In this document: positions 7,417-12,400 of the stretch, in pieces | Layout of the letters: the number at the start of each line of letters is the position of its first letter | Position numbering within the stretch: position 1 is the stretch's first letter | Origin: DATKZB01 sp035528235 | Lineage (GTDB): Bacteria > Planctomycetota > Phycisphaerae > FEN-1346 | DNA: 12,658 bases | Assembly (NCBI GenBank): GCA_035528235.1 | Contig: DATKZB010000203.1 | Coordinates: 1-12,658, forward strand | Reading direction: 5' to 3' | The notes under the pieces: generated by a model | Told to the model about the DNA's origin: nothing | Databases searched by the model: none | The model's input: the letters and a program-made list of their open reading frames with translations, nothing else | Translations under genes and position numbers: made by a program

Positions 7417-7772
7417 CCTGCCGCGCGGCACATCAGGGTGTGACTGCGGATTCTGGCGGGGCCGTTTTTCGTTGTCACTCCGAGCGAAGTCGAGGGGTCT
7501 CGCCGTGGAAACCGCCGAACGGCAACGACCACGGCGAGATTTCTCGACTCTTCTTCGCTCGCTCGAAATGACAGCCGTTTTGTGGTGCCAGGAAGATCCG
7601 TCACGCCCGCGGGATGGCCCGCGCGGGTCCGCCGCCAGGATTTTGGCTGGCGACGCCGCCGTAAGAAAGGCACCCCCCGTAGGGGTCGGACGTCCGGCGG
7701 TCCCCCATCGGCGGTAGGGTCGGGCGGACCAAAAAAACCTCATTTTCCGGCCAGAAAAAGCCGATATTCCAC
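7417..7772. other. Gene-free region between ssrA promoter and dinB promoter
   Basis: No credible gene lies here. It holds the 101-bp palindromic element at 7473-7573. After that come a small dyad CGCCAG / CTGGCG (7633-7638 and 7647-7652, 8-base loop), a palindromic core CGGACGTCCG around 7688-7697, and an A-tract near 7732-7738. None of these has the stem plus T-tract layout of a Rho-independent terminator on either strand serving a visible gene. Confidence 0.5.
7473..7573. repeat. Dispersed palindromic element, intergenic copy (B1)
   Basis: This 101-bp unit runs from TGTCACTCCGAGCGAAG to CTCGAAATGACA. Its ends form an imperfect inverted repeat, and its centre has a perfect 11-bp stem, TCTCGCCGTGG (7498-7508) with CCACGGCGAGA (7529-7539). 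A same-orientation relative is at 9839-9936 inside dnaE2; the two share the run CAACGACCACGGCGAGATT. No transposase or open frame is inside, so it resembles a non-autonomous MITE/REP-type element. The octamer GCCGTTTT occurs on both sides (7461-7468 and 7574-7581), which may be a target duplication or chance. Confidence 0.8.
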
Positions 7773-7801
7773 TGGACGTTAGGTAAGCGTTAGGGTATGG
7801 T
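7773..7801 (+). promoter_or_regulatory. Candidate dinB promoter
   Basis: TGGACG (7773-7778) and TATGGT (7796-7801) are 17 bases apart, each matching 4 of 6 consensus positions. The start would fall near 7808, about 35 bases before ATG 7843. The spacer is filled by the direct repeat at 7778-7797, so a bound repressor would block the polymerase. Hexamers are weak, which is usual for regulated promoters but lowers certainty. Confidence 0.4.
7778..7797 (+). promoter_or_regulatory. Candidate repressor operator: direct repeat GTTAGG-N5-GTTAGG
   Basis: GTTAGGTA (7778-7785) is repeated as GTTAGGGTA (7789-7797) with a period of 11 bases, one helical turn. The layout GTTA-N7-GTTA parallels the alphaproteobacterial LexA box, known to be the direct repeat GTTC-N7-GTTC. 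Its position inside the promoter of a damage-tolerance polymerase makes an SOS operator plausible. The planctomycete LexA site is not something I can confirm here. Confidence 0.4.
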
Positions 7802-7842
7802 GGAAGAGGACAAACGACGCCGTCCGAGGGCCGACGCGACTC

Positions 7843-9111
7843 ATGGACCATCCACACCCGTACCCGGTCATCCTGCTCGTGGACATCGACGCGTTCTTCC
7901 CGCAGGTCGAACAGATCCTGCATCCGGAACTTCGCGGCCGCCCGGTCATCGTCGGCGGCCTGGTGACCGACCGCAGCGTGGTCGCCAGCGCCAGTTACGA
8001 GGCCCGGGCGCGCGGCGTGCGGACGGCCATGCCGATCCGCGAGGCCCACCGCCTCTGCCCCGACGCCGCGTTTCTGCGGGGCGACTTCCACGCCTACGCC
8101 CGGTTCTCGCGGGCCATGATGGACGTCTGCCGCCGGCACACGCCCCTGGTCGAGCCGACGTCGCTCGACGAGGCGTACCTGAACGTGACGGGCTGCCGGC
8201 GACTCTTCCAGACGCTGGGCATCGCCCGGCCCGGCCCCGCCTGGCCGCTCCAGGTGGCCGACCATCTTCAGCGCACCATCCGGCGCGAACTCGACCTGGC
8301 CGTGACGATCGGCGCGGGCGCCAACCGGCTCATCGCCAAGACGGCCTGTTCGTACGCCAAGCCGAACGGCGTGGCGTGGATTTGCCCGGGGTACGAGGCC
8401 GCGTTCCTCGCCCCCCTGCCCCTCGGCGAACTCCCCGGCATCGGACCCCGGACCGCCGACCGCCTGGCCCAGTACAACCTGCGGCACATCGGCGACCTGG
8501 CCCGCATCCCCGAGTCGATGCTCGTCGAGCACTTCGGCCCGTCGGGCCGCGTGCTGGTGGAGCGGGCGCGCGGCATCGACCCGACGCCCGTCACGGCCGG
8601 CGGCGGCGACCCCAAGTCCATCAGCCGCGAGACCACCTTCGAGACCAACCTCGTCGACCGCGCCCACCTCCGGGCCATGCTCTCTTACCTGCTGGAGCGG
8701 GCGTGCCGCCAACTGCGGAGCCTCGGCCTGCTGGCCCGCACCGTCGCCGTCAAGGTCCGGTACGCCGACTTCCGGACCGAGAGCCGCAGCCGCACCCTGC
8801 CCACCCTCTCGGACCACGACGACGATTTCTGGCCGGTGGCGGCCGACCTGTTCGACCGGATTCACACGCGGCGGGTCAGCGTGCGGCTGGTGGGTGCGAG
8901 CCTGTCGCACTTCGCCCCGGCCGGCCGGCAACTGGGCCTCTTCGGCGAGGCCGGGTACGACCGGCGCACACGCTTCTACCGCAGCATCGACGGCGTCCGC
9001 GACCGATTCGGTTTCAGCGCCCTGGTGACCGGCCGCGCCATTGAACTCATCCAGACGCACGAGCGCGACGCCCACGGCTTCCGCCTGCGGACCGCGTGCC
9101 TGTCGCGGTAA
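7843..9111 (+). CDS. dinB: Y-family translesion DNA polymerase (DinB / Pol IV type)
   Basis: The 422-residue polymerase copies past damaged bases with low fidelity. The catalytic acids are intact: D14 in LLVDIDAFF and D109-E110 in TSLDEAYLNVTG. The steric-gate residue against ribonucleotides is F19. The fingers and palm region SYEARARGVRTAMPI (51-65) is typical. A helix-hairpin-helix thumb motif LGELPGIGPRTADRL lies at 195-209, and the little-finger domain follows from about 255. QLGLF at 363-367 is a consensus beta-clamp motif. The tail contains IDGVRDRFGF (382-391) and ends HGFRLRTACLSR. Intact acids separate it from ImuB, the catalytically dead Y-family partner in imuABC cassettes. ATG 7843 lacks a strong Shine-Dalgarno site (GAGGG about 12 bases upstream). 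It lies 377 bases before a DnaE2-like gene on the same strand, suggesting joint work in mutagenic repair. Confidence 0.93.
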   Translation: MDHPHPYPVILLVDIDAFFPQVEQILHPELRGRPVIVGGLVTDRSVVASASYEARARGVRTAMPIREAHRLCPDAAFLRGDFHAYARFSRAMMDVCRRHTPLVEPTSLDEAYLNVTGCRRLFQTLGIARPGPAWPLQVADHLQRTIRRELDLAVTIGAGANRLIAKTACSYAKPNGVAWICPGYEAAFLAPLPLGELPGIGPRTADRLAQYNLRHIGDLARIPESMLVEHFGPSGRVLVERARGIDPTPVTAGGGDPKSISRETTFETNLVDRAHLRAMLSYLLERACRQLRSLGLLARTVAVKVRYADFRTESRSRTLPTLSDHDDDFWPVAADLFDRIHTRRVSVRLVGASLSHFAPAGRQLGLFGEAGYDRRTRFYRSIDGVRDRFGFSALVTGRAIELIQTHERDAHGFRLRTACLSR

Positions 9112-9125
9112 ACGGCCGGCCCGTC

Positions 9126-9161
9126 GCCGCTACGGGCTTGTTGCGACAGGACCGTAGCGGC
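9126..9161. repeat. Inverted repeat GCCGCTACGG / CCGTAGCGGC
   Basis: Perfect 10-bp arms (9126-9135 and 9152-9161) with a 16-base spacer, starting 15 bases after the dinB stop. The right arm overlaps the next hairpin by three bases, so only one of the two stems can form fully at a time. Confidence 0.6.
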
Positions 9162-9177
9162 CGGGCCATGCCCGGCC
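9159..9177. repeat. Hairpin GGCCGGGC-CAT-GCCCGGCC
   Basis: Perfect 8-bp stem with a 3-base centre. It overlaps the preceding inverted repeat by three bases. Part of the spacer hairpin cluster. Confidence 0.6.
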
Positions 9178-9185
9178 GGGTGTTG

Positions 9186-9208
9186 GCGCTGGGGCATGGC
9201 CCCAGCGC
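9186..9208. repeat. Hairpin with GCGCTGGGGC / GCCCCAGCGC arms
   Basis: Perfect 10-bp stem (9186-9195 and 9199-9208) around ATG. Its GGGGCATGGCCCC core is similar in layout to the GGGCCATGCCC core of the preceding hairpin. Confidence 0.6.
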
Positions 9209-9218
9209 TACGCGCTTA

Positions 9219-9242
9219 GCCCCGGGTGAATACACCCGGGGC
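9219..9242. repeat. Hairpin with GCCCCGGGTG / CACCCGGGGC arms, loop AATA
   Basis: Perfect 10-bp stem (9219-9228 and 9233-9242). The GTG-AATA-CAC centre recurs in opposite orientation in the hairpin at 9305-9328, so the two are probably related copies. Confidence 0.65.
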
Positions 9243-9265
9243 GGCGCGGCGGATACGCGCCTGTG

Positions 9266-9292
9266 CCACGGCTCGCCTCGGGCGAGCCGTGG
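9266..9292. repeat. Hairpin with CCACGGCTCGCC / GGCGAGCCGTGG arms
   Basis: Perfect 12-bp stem (9266-9277 and 9281-9292) with a TCG centre, among the longest perfect stems in the spacer. No T-tract follows on either strand, so it is not called a terminator. Confidence 0.65.
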
Positions 9293-9304
9293 TCCTCAGC
9301 GCAT

Positions 9305-9328
9305 GCCCCCAGTGTATTCACGGGGGGC
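9305..9328. repeat. Hairpin related to 9219-9242, inverted copy
   Basis: GCCCCC (9305-9310) pairs with GGGGGC (9323-9328), and GTG (9312-9314) with CAC (9319-9321); one A-G mismatch lies between and the loop is TATT. Its reverse complement has the same outer GCCCC, GTG-AATA-CAC centre and length as 9219-9242. Confidence 0.55.
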
Positions 9329-9353
9329 TAGAGCAGTTTAACATTGCGTGTTT

Positions 9354-9381
9354 GCGCGGCGGGTCCCCGCACCCGCCGCGC
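9354..9381. repeat. Hairpin with GCGCGGCGGGT / ACCCGCCGCGC arms (copy A1)
   Basis: Perfect 11-bp stem (9354-9364 and 9371-9381) with loop CCCCGC. The same stem occurs at 9791-9818 inside dnaE2 with loop CCCCGT, and as a variant in inverted orientation at 9402-9431. Confidence 0.7.
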
Positions 9382-9401
9382 TCGAGGTCCGACTGCAAGT
9401 T

Positions 9402-9431
9402 GGCGCGGTGGGTACGGGGACCCACCGCGCC
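9402..9431. repeat. Hairpin with GGCGCGGTGGGT / ACCCACCGCGCC arms (copy A2, inverted)
   Basis: Perfect 12-bp stem (9402-9413 and 9420-9431) with loop ACGGGG. Read on the minus strand it equals copy A1 except for a C-G to T-A swap changed on both arms and one loop base. The paired change preserves base pairing. Confidence 0.7.
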
Positions 9432-9488
9432 CAAGTGGTCGTGTGAATACGCAATCTTAAAACGCTGTAATGACGAGGCTTCAACGCC

Positions 9489-12400
9489 ATGACCACCACG
9501 CGCCGCCCATCGAGCGGCTTCGTTCACCTGCACGTGCGGAGCGAGCATTCGCACCTCTACGGCGCCAGCCGACTCGACGAACTCATCCAGGCCGCCCGCG
9601 CCCTCGGGTACCGCGACCTGGCGCTGACCGACCGCAACGGCCTTTACGGTTCCGTCGCGTTCTACCGGAAGTGCCGCGAGGCGGGCCTGACGCCCATCCT
9701 GGGCGTCGAACTCTCACAACCCGGCCACGCGCGCGATGCCGGCGGCCGCGATGACAGTGACCGCGACGGCGGTGATCGCGATGACATCGTGCGCGGCGGG
9801 TCCCCGTACCCGCCGCGCCCGTCCCAACGCCTCCCTGCTGTCACCCTGAGCGAAGCGAAGGGCCTCGCCGTGGGAACAGCGAAAAGACAACGACCACGGC
9901 GAGATTCTTCGCTCGCTACGCTCGCTCAGAATGACAGCCAACCGGCGACGCGCAACGGCGACCGGTCGCCGCGCGGCGACCGGGCCGTCCTGCTGGCCCG
10001 CAACATCGAGGGGTACCGGACGCTGTGTCGCCTGACGACCGCCCGGCACCTGAACGCCGATTTCGGCCTGGCCGACGCCATCGCCGCCGACCACGCCGAC
10101 GTCTACGTCCTCGTGCCCGATGCCCGGCTGCTGGCCGACCTGGCCGGGCGTCTGCCCCAGGGGCGGCTCTTCGCGCTGGTGGAGGAGTTCGGCGACCGGT
10201 CGACGCGTCTTCGGACCGACGGCCTGGCCCGCGCGGCCGGTCGCCGGCAGATTCCGCTGGTCGCCGGGGGGGCCGTGGCGTTTCACGCGCCGGGCCGCTT
10301 CGCCGCCCACCGGACGCTCCGGGCCATCGCCACGCTGACGACCGTGGCCGACGTGCCACGAGGCCAACTCGCCCACCCGAAGGCCATCCTGGCGGGCCCC
10401 GAGGCGATGGCCGCGCGGTTCCGTCGGTGGCCCGAGGCGGTGGCGAACACGGTCCGCATCGCGGCCGACTGCCGGCTGGACCTCGTGCTGGGCCGGCCCG
10501 TGTTTCCGCGTGCCGCGATACCGGCCGGCGAGACGCCGTACTCGCACTTGGCGAAACTCGCCTTCGCGGGCCTGAAGACCCGCTACCGGCCGCTGCGACC
10601 GGAGGCCGTCGGCCGCCTCGAAAACGAGTTGGCCGTCATCGACCGCCTCGGCTTCGCCGACTACTTTCTCATCCTGCACGAGATCGTGGCGTGGACGCGG
10701 GGCCAGGGCATCCCGTGCGTGGCGCGCGGCTCGGCGGCCGGCAGCCTGGTGGCGTACGCCCTGGGCCTGTCGGGCGTGGACCCGTTGCGGTACGGCCTGC
10801 TGTTCGAGCGGTTCCTGAACCTCGAACGGGCCGACTGCCCCGACATCGACATCGACATCTGCTGGCGGTCGCGCGACCGCGTCATCCGGCACGTGTACGA
10901 GACGCACGGGTCGGCGCGCGTGGCCATGATCTCGACGCACCAGAGTTTTCAGGCCAAGAGCGCGTTCCGCGAGGTGGCCAAGGCCCACGGCCTGCCGCCC
11001 GAGGAGGTCGACCGCCTGTCGCGCCGGCTGCCGTACTACTCGGCCGCCGGCATCCCCGACGCGGTCGTCTCGTTCCCCGAGTTGCGCGACTTTCCCCTCG
11101 AGCGGGAAGACATCGCGCGGGTGCTGGAGGTGGCCGCCGTCCTCGACGGTTTCCCGCGGCACCTGAGCGTGCACGTGGGGGGCCTCGTGATCGCCGACCG
11201 GCCGCTGACCGATTACCTGCCGCTCCAGGTGGCCGCGAAAGGCATCGTCATCACCCAATACGAGGCCGACGCCGTCGAGGCCATGGGCCTGGTGAAGATG
11301 GACCTGCTGGCCCAGCGGTCGATCTCGATCCTGGCCACCGCGGTCCGCGAGATCGAGAAGAACCACGGCGTCCGCGTCGACCCCGAAGCCCTGGCCGACG
11401 GTGACCCGGCGGCCGCCGACCTGCTGGCCCGGGGCGACACGTTCGGGTGTTTCCAGATCGAGTCGCCCGGCATGCGGAACCTGCTGAAGATGATGGGCGC
11501 GCGGCGGCGCATGGACGTCATCCTGGGCCTGTCGCTCATCCGCCCCGGGCCGGCCTCCAGCGGCATGAAGGAACGGTTCGTCCGCCGCCGGCGCGGCCTG
11601 GAGCCGGCCGAGTACCTGCACCCGGCCCTGCGCGACGTCCTGGGCGACACCTACGGCATCATGCTCTACCAGGAAGACGTCATCCGGGTGGCCCATGCGG
11701 CCGCCGGGTTCACCCTGGCCGAGGGCGACCGTCTGCGCAAAGACCTGGCGAAGGGCGTGGCGCCGGCGGCCATCGAGACCTGGCGGACGCGGTTCGTCCG
11801 CGGCGCCATCGCCCGCGGCGCCCGCCGCACCGACGCCGAGACCCTCTGGGACCGCGTGGCCCAGTTCGCCGCCTACTCCTACTGCAAGGCCCACGCCGCA
11901 ACCTACGGCGAGATCGCCTACCGGGCGGTGTGCCTGCGGGCCCGCTGGCCGGCGGAGTTCGCCGCCGCCGTCCTGGCCAACCAGGCCGGGTACTACGAGC
12001 GGCGGACGTACATCGAGGACGCCCGCCGGCACGGGTGCCCCATCCTCGGGCCCGACGTCAACGCCTCCGCCGTCGAACCGTCGACCGAATGGGTGACGCC
12101 AACCCAGTTTAGCCGCGACCCAGCGGGGAGCGCGCCCGGCCGCCGCGTCGGCGTGCGCGTGGGCCTGATGGACGTCCGGGGCCTGTCGCAGCGGGCGATG
12201 CAGGCCATCGTGGCGTCGCGCGAATCGGGCGGGCCGTACCGGTCGGCGGCCGACCTGCTGGCCCGCGTGCACCTGGCGCGCGAGGAGGCCGAGAACCTCG
12301 CCCTGACGGGGGCACTGGATTCGATCGCGGTCAACCGGCCGGCGGCGCTCTGGCAGGTCCATGCCCTGGCCGGCGGGCGACCGGCGGGGGCACCGCTCTT

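Larger units (their letters stand above)
9336..9463. repeat. Composite inverted element enclosing two hairpins
   Basis: The outer arms GTTTAACATTGCGTGTT (9336-9352) and the reverse complement of 9446-9463, GTTTTAAGATTGCGTATT, match at 15 positions with two mismatches and one gap. Inside them are the two homologous hairpins at 9354-9381 and 9402-9431 in opposite orientation. The whole 128-bp unit is therefore roughly palindromic, like a MITE made of two inverted units. It ends 25 bases before the dnaE2 start. There is no coding capacity. Confidence 0.6.
9112..9488. other. Hairpin-packed spacer between dinB and dnaE2
   Basis: These 377 bases contain no gene. At least eight stem-loops lie here, most of them perfect with 8-12 bp stems: 9126-9161, 9159-9177, 9186-9208, 9219-9242, 9266-9292, 9305-9328, 9354-9381 and 9402-9431. 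Several form related pairs in opposite orientation. No T-tract follows any stem. If the two polymerases share a transcript, this spacer would be a highly structured RNA; otherwise dnaE2 needs its own promoter. A possible TGTAAT -10 (9466-9471) has no good -35. Confidence 0.7.

Noticed and set aside
7473..7573. Insertion sequence
   Set aside because: No transposase frame; at about 100 bp it can only be a non-autonomous palindromic element.
7797..9044. A 415-residue plus-strand frame overlapping dinB
   Set aside because: It is Arg/Pro-rich frame-shadow translation of dinB, whose own frame has every catalytic motif.
7843..9111. Y-family gene as imuB
   Set aside because: ImuB proteins lack the catalytic acids; here D14, D109 and E110 are all present and the clamp motif and thumb look like DinB.
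9266..9292. Rho-independent terminator after dinB
   Set aside because: The stem is strong, but no T-tract follows it or any other stem in the spacer.
9126..9431. Could the series of hairpins be a CRISPR array?
   Set aside because: The units differ in sequence and spacing, appear in both orientations, and there are no constant direct repeats with unique spacers.
9443..9471. Promoter for dnaE2 (GTGAAT, 17 bases, TGTAAT)
   Set aside because: The -10 is good but the -35 matches only three bases, and the start would fall in the ribosome site; not supported enough to list.
10025..11404. A 459-residue plus-strand frame within dnaE2
   Set aside because: It is a shifted reading of the polymerase gene with Arg/Pro/Gly-rich translation; the real frame (codon starts at multiples of three) runs uninterrupted from 9489.
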